Positions 1-7,544 of a DNA stretch of 64,000 bases are shown here, piece after piece. The stretch spans positions 1 through 64,000 of the forward strand of contig CAIKMJ010000019.1 of the NCBI GenBank assembly GCA_903828455.1. The letters are read 5' to 3'. Source of the stretch: an uncultured Acidobacteriia bacterium (GTDB lineage: Bacteria; Acidobacteriota; Terriglobia; Bryobacterales; Bryobacteraceae). Position 1 is the stretch's first letter, and the number at the start of each line of letters is the position of its first letter. Made by a program: the position numbers and the translations under genes. The notes beneath the pieces were generated by a model. It was not told the origin of the DNA, did no database searches, and worked only from the letters and a program-made list of their open reading frames with translations.

Positions 1-9
1 CCCAGTGAG

Positions 10-474
10 ATGCCCAACTTGCTGCTGACCGTGCCTGAGGCAAAGGCGAAGCTTCCACAGGTTTTGAGAAGGCCTGCCAGAGGCGCTATGCGTGCAGCAG
101 CAAAGACTAAAGCAAAAGACAAGGCGAAGGCGGAGGCCAAGGTCCCTGTGCACGAAGTACAAGACGAGGGGGAGGAAGAGGAGAACACAGAGGAAGATTT
201 GGAGGCGCCGCCCACGCAAGAATACTCGGAGGACGGCAAGCCCCCTGGGGCACCAGCCCCTGCTGCTGAGCCTGCAGCAGAACTTGTGTTGAAGTACGCG
301 AAGATGTGGTACAAGCCCAGCAACTCTGTCGGCATCAAGGAGCGCTTCCTGAACAAGGCGCAGATCTGCTACGTTCGGAGCCCGGATCAGACTTTCGGCG
401 AGGATGCGTTGTGGGAGCTGGCAGATGGCGCCCTGGATCGCCTGAACAACGGGGGCAGACTGTCGAGGCTGTGA
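10..474 (+). CDS. Eukaryote-like coding fragment, dinoflagellate-type
   Basis: An open frame of 154 residues without a bacterial ribosome binding site. The N-terminal half is low-complexity (Lys/Ala then Glu-rich, then Pro/Ala-rich). The C-terminal third (residues about 95-150), around KMWYKPSNSVGIKERF and KAQICYVRSPD, resembles from memory a short repeated motif found in many dinoflagellate proteins. The frame ends soon after a run of Gs at about 436-440; the +2 frame continues with a sequence that reads as the natural extension (QTVEAVKTWLTSQ), so the ORF end is probably a frameshift or sequencing error. Function unknown. It could also be an exon; a splice site may follow at about 492. Confidence 0.4.
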   Translation: MPNLLLTVPEAKAKLPQVLRRPARGAMRAAAKTKAKDKAKAEAKVPVHEVQDEGEEEENTEEDLEAPPTQEYSEDGKPPGAPAPAAEPAAELVLKYAKMWYKPSNSVGIKERFLNKAQICYVRSPDQTFGEDALWELADGALDRLNNGGRLSRL

Positions 475-620
475 AGACCTGGTTGACTTCCCAGGGTGTG
501 CGTGTCGCCCAGCCTGGGGTCCGGGGCTGAGGTCATGCATTTCTTCTTGTCACAGGCTGTGTGCACTCTATGACTGGATTGCCTAGATGTACGTCCGGAA
601 AAAATGTTGACATCACGCAT

Positions 621-698
621 TGGGATCTGGATACCTACAGCAGCCCGCAACTGTCGCTGCATCCACAGCTGCGGCCTGCTGTAGGTATCCAGATCCCA
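621..698. repeat. Long near-perfect inverted repeat (hairpin)
   Basis: A perfect 23-bp arm at 621-643 is the reverse complement of 676-698. Pairing continues inward with isolated mismatches (CCGCA-CTGT against ACAG-TGCGG), giving a stem of about 33-35 bp with a short loop around 656-664. No flanking target-site duplication or transposase was recognised. It could be a small foldback element of the eukaryote-like segment. Confidence 0.75.
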
Positions 699-869
699 AC
701 GCGTGTCTCCCAGCCTAGGGTCTGCGCCTGGGCCTGAAAGTCCGGAGGAAAATCTCGGCCCCTTGTCGGTTCGTCTTGCAGTTGGAAGTATGCTTTCATG
801 ACAGATGCACTGCAGAGGACGCAACATCATAATTTGGAGGCAAGTGTGACCTACGTTGAGAAGCGGAAA

Positions 870-1091
870 GTCTCTGGGGGCAGGGGGATGGGCGGGCACG
901 GGCGCGGTCGGAGCCGGCGCGGTGAGGGCGGACGCGGTCGAGACAGAGAGGTCCGCCTGGCCGAGGCAGCGCGCGGGGGCGATCAGACAGAAGAACGCGA
1001 GGCCAAAGTATTGCAGCCGGGCCGGGAGAAGACCCGACCGACCGCGAAAGCCGTTGCGCGGTTCGTAGCGGCAGCTGACCAATTGGTTCAT
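870..1091 (-). pseudogene. Possible 3'-truncated exported protein at the junction
   Basis: On the minus strand an ATG at 1091 opens a frame whose start looks like an export signal: a basic region (RNGFRGRSG), a hydrophobic stretch (LQYFGLAFFCLIAP) and then an Ala/Thr/Pro-rich tail. The frame runs into the eukaryote-like segment, so the body of the protein would be cut off by the junction near 870. No Shine-Dalgarno sequence is visible. It may be a chance frame in GC-rich DNA. Confidence 0.22.
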
Positions 1092-1215
1092 TCGGCGCCG
1101 AATGTGAATCCTGACGAAGACGATAGCAGAGATTTGCCCGCACGAAAGAGACACGTGGAGTGTGCCTGGTGGCGATGGTGCTCGCGGCGAGGGCCGGAAG
1201 CCTGTTGAAAGCGGG

Positions 1216-1908
1216 TCAGGCGGCCATATTTTCGGGCGTCGCGAAGGGTGCCGCGGGCGGCGGGGCGTGGTGGCGGGGAGGGGCTGAATAAACGGAGCCA
1301 ACGGCGGGGGACGGGCCGGGGGAGCGGCGGGGAGAGGGAGCCGGGTTTTGAGCTGCGCGGCGGGTTCTGTCCTGAGCGGCGCGGCGGGCGTCGTCCTGGG
1401 CGGCGCGGCGGGCGATTTCCTGGGTGGCGAGGCGCTGGAACTGCAGGCTGCGGAGCATCTCGATGTCCTTATGCACGGAGCGCTGGATGCGGGACATGTA
1501 GAGGCTCATCAGGTTGAAGGACTTGTCTTTGGCGGCGAAGGCGGCGGCGAAGTGGAGAATGTCGTCGGTTTCGGCGTCGGACGAGGCGTCGCCGGGCTCG
1601 TGGCCGGTTTCGACGAGGTCGAACATGGCGCGTTCGATGGCGGCGGCGCGCTGGAGGCGCCAGGAGTCGGAGACGATGCGGTCGGCGATGACGCATTCGA
1701 GGGCGGTGGCGGGGGCGAGGTCGGGCATGAGAGTGTCGGAGAAGCGCACGTAAGCGGCGTGCTCCTCGGGGGTGCGGATGACGACCTGGCCGGTGAGGCC
1801 GTGACGGTAAGAGTTGCGGCTGGCGATGCGTTTGCCGGATTCGGTGACGGGTCCGGTGGAGAGCCGGGAGTTGGCGCGGTTGGCTGCGATTTGCTGTGGC
1901 GATGCCAT
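1216..1908 (-). CDS. Conserved acidobacterial hypothetical protein
   Basis: 230 residues from the ATG at 1908, chosen because AAGGA lies about 9 bases upstream; a longer frame to 1965 has no such site. The N-terminus (ANRANSRLSTGPVTESGKR, then NSYRHGLTG) is a pattern I associate with uncharacterised proteins common in Solibacter-type acidobacteria. The middle is helical. Residues around 170-200 contain three heptad-like copies of RRAAQ, followed by a Pro/Ala-rich tail. There is no signal peptide or membrane segment, so it is probably cytoplasmic. Function unknown. The gene stands alone, facing left toward the chimeric junction. Confidence 0.7.
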   Translation of the reverse strand: MASPQQIAANRANSRLSTGPVTESGKRIASRNSYRHGLTGQVVIRTPEEHAAYVRFSDTLMPDLAPATALECVIADRIVSDSWRLQRAAAIERAMFDLVETGHEPGDASSDAETDDILHFAAAFAAKDKSFNLMSLYMSRIQRSVHKDIEMLRSLQFQRLATQEIARRAAQDDARRAAQDRTRRAAQNPAPSPRRSPGPSPAVGSVYSAPPRHHAPPPAAPFATPENMAA

Positions 1909-2172
1909 GGGAAAGATCCTTTGCTGAATTGAGATGGGGCAAGATGCCCGGTCCAGAATTAGCACGGGGCGGCGGGAAAGCCGGGAGGGACGGGAGGGCG
2001 AGGAGGGAGCGGGCGGGCGGGAAGTGGCGGGGGATCAGCGGGATGGCGGGAGCGGAGAAATATTTGCGGGGGTTGTGACCGGGTTCGCGGGTGCCGGGCG
2101 GGGTAGCGAGACCAACCACGCTGCGTTGGGGGGGCCCGGGCCGTGATACAGTGGCCGAAAATCGATTGCTCC

Positions 2173-2214
2173 CGCGGAGATGAGAGCGCGGAGATGAGAG
2201 CGCGGAGATGAGAG
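2173..2214. repeat. 14-bp tandem repeat, 3 copies
   Basis: Three identical head-to-tail copies of CGCGGAGATGAGAG at 2173-2186, 2187-2200 and 2201-2214, in the gap upstream of the gene at 2414. Confidence 0.9.
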
Positions 2215-2232
2215 TTCGCGGGCGCGCTCCAT

Positions 2233-2268
2233 ACTGAGAGACAGTGCAGAACTGAGAGACAGTGCAGA
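2233..2268. repeat. 18-bp tandem repeat, 2 copies
   Basis: Two identical copies of ACTGAGAGACAGTGCAGA at 2233-2250 and 2251-2268, immediately downstream of the 14-bp array. Confidence 0.9.
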
Positions 2269-2413
2269 ATCCAAACGGCCTCGGCGGGAACAGGAACGGT
2301 GAATCCGGAAGGCCGGCGCTCCGGCGGAGGCCGCGCGGGAGCCGAAACGGCGAAGCGGGCGCGGGCGCGCGCAGGGCGGGAAGCGCGACGGTTCGGGCCG
2401 CCGAAGGGATGGC

Positions 2414-3028
2414 GTGACGGGGATGGCGCGCAGAGAGGAATCGGGCGCCGGCGCGAGCGGGATGCGGTATATGGACCGGGATTTCGATGGTTCGGCGCGG
2501 CCGCCGTTTTACCTCGACGAACATTTCCATCAGCGGTATCTGGAAACCGGCGAACTGGTCACGTCGGAGACCGTGGCGACGGTGCCGGGACGCGTGGAAG
2601 ACGCGCTGGCGCTGGTGAACGGGCCGTGGACCTGGTGGGACTTCGGGCGGGTTACGCAGTACCGGGAACTGGAACGCGGCGGAAGCGAGCAGGTGCTGGC
2701 GCCGGTGTGGTGGTTCATCACGCGGGTGCGGCTGCACATTTATCCGGCGCAGGAGCTGCACGATGCAGAGGGGGTGCGGATCCCGATTCGGCTGAGCCGG
2801 CACTTCAACGGGGCGGCGACGTTCGACATCTGGAAGAGCGGGCCGGGGCAGATCCGGCTGCGCGGCCGGTTCCACGGCGTGGAGGCGCACGTGCCGTTCA
2901 CGCCGCCGCAGGTGGCCTGCCGGATGCATCTGCGGGCGGAGGCGGGCCGGATGCCGTTTCCGTTCCGGACGAACGGCGGGTGGCGCGGGCTGGTGCGGGA
3001 GCTTCGGGAACGGGCGGGCGCGGGTTAG
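2414..3028 (+). CDS. Hypothetical protein, unknown family
   Basis: 204 residues from the GTG at 2414, preceded by AAGGGA at a suitable distance; ATGs at 2423 and 2462 are alternatives. The sequence is rich in aromatic residues (GPWTWWDFGRVTQY, APVWWFITRVRLHIYP) and Arg, with no signal peptide and no membrane segment. It reads as a soluble globular domain of beta-type character. I do not recognise the family. The stop codon lies at the start of the 13-bp repeat array that separates it from the convergent DUF6152 gene. Confidence 0.6.
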   Translation: MTGMARREESGAGASGMRYMDRDFDGSARPPFYLDEHFHQRYLETGELVTSETVATVPGRVEDALALVNGPWTWWDFGRVTQYRELERGGSEQVLAPVWWFITRVRLHIYPAQELHDAEGVRIPIRLSRHFNGAATFDIWKSGPGQIRLRGRFHGVEAHVPFTPPQVACRMHLRAEAGRMPFPFRTNGGWRGLVRELRERAGAG

Positions 3029-3156
3029 CGGGCGGGATCAACGGGCGGGATCAACGGACGCGATCAGCGGGCGCGATTAGCGGGCGCGGGTTAGCGGGCG
3101 CGATTAGCGGACGCGATTAGCGGGCGCGGGTTAGCGGGCGCGATTAGCGGGCGTAG
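3026..3156. repeat. 13/14-bp tandem repeat between convergent genes
   Basis: About ten degenerate head-to-tail copies of a 13- or 14-bp unit of the type AGCGGGCGCGATT / AGCGGGCGCGGGTT. The TTAG inside the unit gives TAG on the plus strand and TAA on the minus strand. The gene at 2414 ends at the left edge (TAG at 3026-3028) and the DUF6152 gene ends inside the right part (3144-3146), so the array supplies stop codons to both convergent genes. Confidence 0.85.
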
Positions 3157-3521
3157 ATGCGGAGTTCTTTGCCGTCGGCGAGAAGGACGCGTTCGAGGCG
3201 GACGATCTTCTGGCCGTCGGCATACTGATAACCGATGCCGGTGATGACGTCGCCGGGCTTGACGGTGGTTTTGCTCCAGCCGTTGGCTTCCATGCGAATG
3301 ATGGCGGGACCGCCGACGTGCCATTTTTCGGTGGAACCATCGGCGCTCTGCACGTTCAGGATGAACATGGGGTGGGGGTTGGCCCACTGGACTTCGGTGA
3401 CGGTGCCTTTCACGGTGACGAGGCGGTCGTAGCTGACGGGCCAGGAGTGGTGCGCGGAGAGGGGCGCGGCGGCGAAGGCCAGCAGGAGGGCGAGACAGGC
3501 GGGGAGAAAGAGCTTCTTCAT
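3144..3521 (-). CDS. Exported DUF6152-family protein
   Basis: 125 residues from the ATG at 3521, chosen because GGAGGA precedes it by about 7 bases. A Sec signal peptide (MKKLFLPACLALLLAFAAAP) ends near SAHHS. The mature part starts with HHSWPVSYD and VTVKGTVTEVQWANPHPMF, the signature of DUF6152 small beta-rich exported proteins. Function is unknown; the fold suggests an OB-like ligand-binding domain. The same domain forms the N-terminus of the protein encoded at 41745-42896. The region upstream holds the 14-bp array. Confidence 0.8.
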   Translation of the reverse strand: MKKLFLPACLALLLAFAAAPLSAHHSWPVSYDRLVTVKGTVTEVQWANPHPMFILNVQSADGSTEKWHVGGPAIIRMEANGWSKTTVKPGDVITGIGYQYADGQKIVRLERVLLADGKELRIYAR

Positions 3522-3631
3522 CGGGAGTTCCTCCGGGGAACTATTCCAGAGCATATCGCAGATTCCGGGGCCGGGATGCGGCGGATGGCTCGTATGGGGG
3601 ATTGCCCGGCCGGCCGTTGCTCCAGACTTGG

Positions 3632-3722
3632 GGTGGACGAAGCGGGGTGGACGAAGCGGGGTGGACGAAGCGGGGTGGACGAAGCGAGGTAGACGAAGCG
3701 AGGTAGACGAAGCGAGGTGGAG
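3632..3722. repeat. 14-bp tandem repeat in a divergent promoter region
   Basis: About six and a half head-to-tail copies of GGTGGACGAAGCGG and variants (GGTAGACGAAGCGA), lying between the divergent starts at 3521 and 3725. The last copy ends in GAGGTGGAGCG directly before the ATG at 3725, so the repeat also provides the probable Shine-Dalgarno sequence of that gene. Confidence 0.9.
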
Positions 3723-3724
3723 CG

Positions 3725-4780
3725 ATGCGGAAGCTGGTTGTGGCGTTTTGTTGCGCTGCCGGGTTGTTGCCGGCGGCGGTGACGGTGCGGATCGATTACC
3801 CGAAGCAGGGGCAGGAAATGGGAATGATTGCGGAGGCGTCGGGCACGGCTTCGACGACGACGGGAACGATTGTCTTGGTGGAGGGGCGGCTGGACGGGGG
3901 CGCGTGGGTGGCGGCGAGCACGGCGTGGATTTATGCGATCTATGCGAAGGACATGAGCGAGGGGGAGCACACGTTCGAGGTACGGGCGACGGACTCGAAG
4001 AAGAATCAGGGCGCGGCCGGGCCGGTGAGGTTCCGCGTTTTTCATACCAGGGCGGAGTGCAGCCACACGCTGGTGAAAGAGGGCGTGTACTGCGAAAAGG
4101 GAACGACGGAGACGAAGAGTGACGCGGACACGATCGGCAACACGTTCGGCGACGGGTATCGGGCGGGAGACGTGATTGTGGCGATGGTCGGATCGATGAA
4201 CCGGCACGTGCCGTTCCGGGGGCCGGAGATTGGCAATACGGCGGGATACAAGTGGAACTTCTGGGGCACGCAGTCGACGCTGGAGACCGATGACGATCTG
4301 GTGCAGAACGCGTTGTGGTGGGCGGTGGTTCCGGCGACGAGGAGCGAGGCGGACACGATCACGATTACGCATAAAGACGGGGGGCAGCACATGGGGACGC
4401 ATCCGAACCACTTCGGGTCGTCGAGATTCATGGTGATGGGAACGGTGGTGTACAGCGGGCTGGGGGCGATGTCGGGACCGGGGAGAAAGGCGTATGGGTG
4501 GACGGGATACAGGAATCCGCCGGGGCCGAACGAATCGGGGCCGTATCCGGTGGCGGTGGGGGATGTGGCGATTGGATTCTGCTGGGGGGCGCCGACGCGG
4601 GCGGTGCCGGGGACGAACTGGAAGACGCGGCTGATGGAGATTGCGCGTCCGTTCATGATGGTGAACGACTGGGTGGCGGACGGGACGACGGCGAATGCGC
4701 GGTGCGAGTCGAATCCGGAGGGCTTCACGACGCTGGCGGTGGCGTTTCATGCGGCCGGGCGGACGGCGGCGGGGCGTTAG
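3725..4780 (+). CDS. Exported protein with Ig-like N-terminal domain, unknown function
   Basis: 351 residues. A signal peptide (MRKLVVAFCCAAGLLPAAV) is followed by an Ig-like segment (residues about 20-110; VRIDYPKQGQ, EGEHTFEVRATDSKKN) of the kind found in bacterial surface proteins. The remaining 240 residues form a domain I cannot name, with cysteines at about residues 115 and 124 (AECSHTL, YCEKG), many Gly and Trp residues and repeated beta-strand patterns. It is probably secreted or surface-attached. The ATG follows GAGG contributed by the 14-bp repeat. Confidence 0.7.
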   Translation: MRKLVVAFCCAAGLLPAAVTVRIDYPKQGQEMGMIAEASGTASTTTGTIVLVEGRLDGGAWVAASTAWIYAIYAKDMSEGEHTFEVRATDSKKNQGAAGPVRFRVFHTRAECSHTLVKEGVYCEKGTTETKSDADTIGNTFGDGYRAGDVIVAMVGSMNRHVPFRGPEIGNTAGYKWNFWGTQSTLETDDDLVQNALWWAVVPATRSEADTITITHKDGGQHMGTHPNHFGSSRFMVMGTVVYSGLGAMSGPGRKAYGWTGYRNPPGPNESGPYPVAVGDVAIGFCWGAPTRAVPGTNWKTRLMEIARPFMMVNDWVADGTTANARCESNPEGFTTLAVAFHAAGRTAAGR

Positions 4781-4829
4781 CGGCGGGGGGGCGACGGGAA
4801 GAGGGGCGGGTAGTGTTGCCAGGTCGGCG

Positions 4830-4913
4830 CCGGCGCCCCGGAACCGTGAGCCAGTCGGGGGGCGCCGGCGGAAGGGGTACCGGGGGCATCCACTTCGGAA
4901 GGAGCCCCGGTAC
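4830..4913. repeat. Two tandem GC-rich hairpins between convergent genes
   Basis: A perfect 10-bp stem (CCGGCGCCCC at 4830-4839 with 4859-4868) is followed by a perfect 9-bp stem (GTACCGGGG at 4877-4885 with 4905-4913), each with a 19-nt loop. They lie between the ends of the genes at 4780 and 4930. They may act as a bidirectional terminator, although no T tract follows. Confidence 0.6.
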
Positions 4914-4929
4914 GAGCCGGAGGAAGAAG

Positions 4930-6258
4930 TTACTTACAGAGGCTGACCGTCCCGGTGTAGGGGGAGACGGCGGTGCCGGAGGTCTGGGTGCCGCCGGTCA
5001 GATAGAGCTTGTTGCAGACGAGGGTCTGGCTGGGGGCGCTGGCGGAGGCGCCGCCGCAGTGGCTGACGGTAGCGCCGGGGACATAGATGACGCCGGTAAT
5101 TTTTTGCGTGGAACCCGCGGTGAGGGTGCATCGATTGGTGTTGCCGCTGTCCTGATAAAGGGTGACGCCCTTGCAGGTGCCGCTGGTGGGAGGAGTCAGG
5201 GTGACGTTGCCGTGGGTGATGTTGCATTGACCCTGGCCATTCTGATTGCAGACGTGAAGAGTGACGCCCGATCCGGTGACGGTGCCGGTTGTGTTGATGT
5301 TGATGTTGCCGTGACAGTGGTAGGTGCCGGGGTTGAGCGTGACGGAGGCGCTGCCGGTGATGTTGATATCGCCGCAGTAGGTGCCGGGGTTGAGAACGTT
5401 CTGGCTCGCGTCGCCGGAGGAGAAATTGGTGCTGCTCTGGTTAAACCACCACCACCAGCCGCAGCCGCTGTCGCCCGACGGGGTGGGCATGTTGCAGTAG
5501 GGATCGGTTTTGGCTGAGCCGCCGCACTGGGGCTGGGGGGAGATGGTGGAATGGCCGTTCTGCTGGCAGCCGCCGACGATGTGGGTGCAGTGGCCGCCGG
5601 TGTGGGAAATGTTGTCGCCGCCCTGGAGCTGGACGGCGGCGGGGTCGCTGGAGTTCACGTAGACGTCGGTGTTGGTGCCGACGTTGGCGGTGCCGTCCGT
5701 CGTGACGGTGCCGGGACCGGAGCCGAGAACGTAAACCGAGCCGGCGGCGGCGGCGGAGGTGGTGGCGGAGATGGCTTCGGAGTTGACGGCCATGGTGGAG
5801 TGGCCGAGGACGGCGGAGAAGAGCTGGGGGAGGCTTTCGGAGATATCGACCTGAACCCAGTAGTCGGTGGTGACGCCGTTGGAGGTGCTGCCGGCGCCGG
5901 AGCTGACTTTGACGACCTGATTATGAGAGCCGTCGGTGAAGCCGTTGGCGGTGGCGTATTGGCAGGCGGTGGTGAGCGAGGTGGTGCCGGTGAGCGAAGA
6001 GCAGTTGGTGGGGGTGGACTGGCAGATGACGCCGTTCTGGCCGCAGACGGCTCCGTTGACTTTGGCGTAGGAGGAACCGGCGAGGGCGGCGGCTTCGGTG
6101 GCGGACTGGGCGAGCTGCTTACGGTAGTAGGCCCAGCCGATATCGGTGACGAAGCCGAGGACGCCGCAGAGCAGCGTGAGGGAGAGCGTCATCATGAGGG
6201 CGGCGTAGCCGCGGCGGCGGTTGCGGAGAGCGCGGGGGGTGGCGGGAAAGGGATTCAT
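4930..6258 (-). CDS. TadG-like pilus-assembly protein
   Basis: 442 residues from the ATG at 6258, which shares a base with the stop codon of the preceding TadE-like gene (TGATG), implying translational coupling; the upstream open frame is a shadow. Residues about 14-37 (RRRGYAALMMTLSLTLLCGV, then FVTDIG) are the N-terminal membrane anchor typical of TadG-like proteins, followed by QLAQSATEAAALAGSS, a conserved helix of the family. The C-terminal 280 residues are Gly/Ser/Thr/Asn-rich with many Cys and look like a secreted beta-rich region. The family works with Flp/Tad type IV pilus machinery at the inner membrane. Confidence 0.8.
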   Translation of the reverse strand: MNPFPATPRALRNRRRGYAALMMTLSLTLLCGVLGFVTDIGWAYYRKQLAQSATEAAALAGSSYAKVNGAVCGQNGVICQSTPTNCSSLTGTTSLTTACQYATANGFTDGSHNQVVKVSSGAGSTSNGVTTDYWVQVDISESLPQLFSAVLGHSTMAVNSEAISATTSAAAAGSVYVLGSGPGTVTTDGTANVGTNTDVYVNSSDPAAVQLQGGDNISHTGGHCTHIVGGCQQNGHSTISPQPQCGGSAKTDPYCNMPTPSGDSGCGWWWWFNQSSTNFSSGDASQNVLNPGTYCGDINITGSASVTLNPGTYHCHGNININTTGTVTGSGVTLHVCNQNGQGQCNITHGNVTLTPPTSGTCKGVTLYQDSGNTNRCTLTAGSTQKITGVIYVPGATVSHCGGASASAPSQTLVCNKLYLTGGTQTSGTAVSPYTGTVSLCK

Positions 6259-6848
6259 CAGAACACGATCCTTTGCGTGGAGGTTGCGCCGAGGGTGAGG
6301 ACACCGGTGGAAGTCGAGACTTTGGATGGCCAGAACATGGTGATGGGGTTGTTCATGGTGTAGGTGGCGGAGACGGTGATGTCGTTGCCGACGTTGTAAT
6401 CGCCGTTGGTGGCGGGCGGGAACTGGGTGCTGCTGCTGGTGCAGGTGTTGACGGGCCGGCAGGCGGTGGAGGAGTTGGCGCTGGCGATGGTGACGTTGAG
6501 TTTGGAGGGGTCGAGGCCGACGCCTGTCTGTTCGATATAGCTGGCGATGTTGCCGATGGTGATGGCGCAGGAGTTGCCGTTGGAGCAGTTGTAGCCGTGA
6601 GCGGTGACGTATTGGGCGACGATCTGGACGGCTTCGGCCATGGTGTGGTACTGCCACATCATGAGGGAGGCTTCGAAGACCGAGATGGTCAGGAAGAGAA
6701 CGGGCACGCCCATGAGGATGAACTCAAGCAGCAGGCTGCCGCGGCGCGAGTCGCACAGGGAAGAACGGCGCGAGGCGCACAGGGAAGAACGGCGGGAGGC
6801 GTTCCGCGGGAACGAAGTTTCGGCGGTGGCGGGGCTGGACGGTTTCAA
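6258..6848 (-). CDS. TadE-like minor pilin
   Basis: 196 residues. The reading frame opens with TTG at 6848, overlapping the stop of the upstream gene by 4 bases (TTGA). Residues about 18-41 contain an 8-residue repeat (SRRSSLCA, SRRSSLCD, SRRGSLLL). The TadE-type anchor follows (SLLLEFILMGVPVLFLTISV) with the characteristic Glu and then an amphipathic helix (MMWQYHTMAEAVQIVAQYV). TadE proteins are pseudopilins of Tad pili. It is the middle gene of the cassette. The exact start could lie within the repeats. Confidence 0.78.
   Translation of the reverse strand: MKPSSPATAETSFPRNASRRSSLCASRRSSLCDSRRGSLLLEFILMGVPVLFLTISVFEASLMMWQYHTMAEAVQIVAQYVTAHGYNCSNGNSCAITIGNIASYIEQTGVGLDPSKLNVTIASANSSTACRPVNTCTSSSTQFPPATNGDYNVGNDITVSATYTMNNPITMFWPSKVSTSTGVLTLGATSTQRIVF
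6740..6811. repeat. 24-bp in-frame tandem repeat
   Basis: Two close copies plus a diverged third of a 24-bp unit containing CGCACAGGGAAGAACGG (at 6752 and 6776). It lies inside the TadE-like gene and encodes the 8-residue SRRSSLC(A/D) repeat just before the membrane anchor, so copy changes would keep the frame. Confidence 0.8.
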
Positions 6849-7306
6849 TTCTGCAACCTCATTTCAACGCTGCGGGTGGCGGAAAACTGCGCGGGCAGGA
6901 TTCCGGGGATACCCGCGAGGACGGGAAGACTATAAGTGACGGTGACAGTGGAAGCGGAGGCGCCATCGGGGCCGGTGACGGCGGCGGCGGTGACCACGAC
7001 GGGGCTGGCGGCGCAGGTTGTCAGCGTGGAGGGCACGTTGGGAAGATTGCGGACCTGGCTGAGAACGTAGCGGCAGGCGGTGGTGGAATCGGCCGCGGTG
7101 GTGGAACTGGAAGAAGTGTAGAGGCTGGCGACACGGGCGGCGCTCTGGATGGAGATCAGAGAGTAGCAATACATGCCCATGTCGACGGCGCCGAGGAAGA
7201 GGAAGATGTACCAGGGAGCGAGGAAGGCGAACTCGACAATGCTGTTGCCCGAGCGGCGCTTGTTCCGGTGGCTCCGTACGACTGTCATAACTATAAATTC
7301 GGGCAT
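6845..7306 (-). CDS. TadE-like minor pilin
   Basis: 153 residues from the ATG at 7306 (AGGA about 9 bases upstream); an ATG at 7288 is an alternative. A short basic leader (RSHRNKRRSGNS) is followed by a TadE anchor (SIVEFAFLAPWYIFLFLGAV) with Glu at the fifth hydrophobic position and a helix (MYCYSLISIQSAARVASLY). The C-terminal region is Ala/Thr/Val-rich. First gene of a three-gene cassette, each overlapping the next by 1 to 4 bases. No prepilin peptidase, ATPase or secretin of the Tad system is present in the window. Confidence 0.78.
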   Translation of the reverse strand: MPEFIVMTVVRSHRNKRRSGNSIVEFAFLAPWYIFLFLGAVDMGMYCYSLISIQSAARVASLYTSSSSTTAADSTTACRYVLSQVRNLPNVPSTLTTCAASPVVVTAAAVTGPDGASASTVTVTYSLPVLAGIPGILPAQFSATRSVEMRLQN

Positions 7307-7544
7307 TCAGGGAAATCCTGCAATGGCGCCGGTACCACTTCCGAGCTTAGGGGGAAGACCCCGATAACCGCTAGTTAGCAGTTCGTTAGAAGGCTTGTAG
7401 CTGTGACATTGGAGTTATTGAAAGAGGAGGGGGGCGGGGCTGCGGGGCGGGGCCGCGGGAGTGGCGATGGACATTTGTCGCTGAAAGGGCTAAACTGTGC
7501 GATATGTTGGAAATTCGTCTCTGCCTTAGTGGTTCACTTCACGC

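Larger units (their letters stand above)
1..870. other. Probable non-bacterial (dinoflagellate-like) segment
   Basis: This stretch differs from the rest of the window. It is less GC-rich, has no bacterial gene with a ribosome binding site, and carries a Lys/Glu/Ala-rich coding fragment, a long hairpin and imperfect direct repeats (about 496-540 and 702-735). From roughly 870 onward the plus strand becomes strongly G-rich like the bacterial part. The right boundary is estimated from composition only and may lie anywhere between about 840 and 910. The most likely explanation is an assembly chimera or co-cultured eukaryote DNA. Confidence 0.5.
1909..2413. other. Intergenic region with short tandem repeats
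   Basis: A 505-bp gap between divergently oriented hypothetical genes, very G-rich on the plus strand. It contains the two short tandem repeat arrays listed separately (2173-2214 and 2233-2268). No RNA gene or clear promoter was recognised. Several open frames cross it but all look like GC-driven shadows. Confidence 0.6.

Noticed and set aside
3725-4780. Phage tail or adhesin gene
   Set aside because: The Ig-like segment alone does not support this and no phage genes are nearby.
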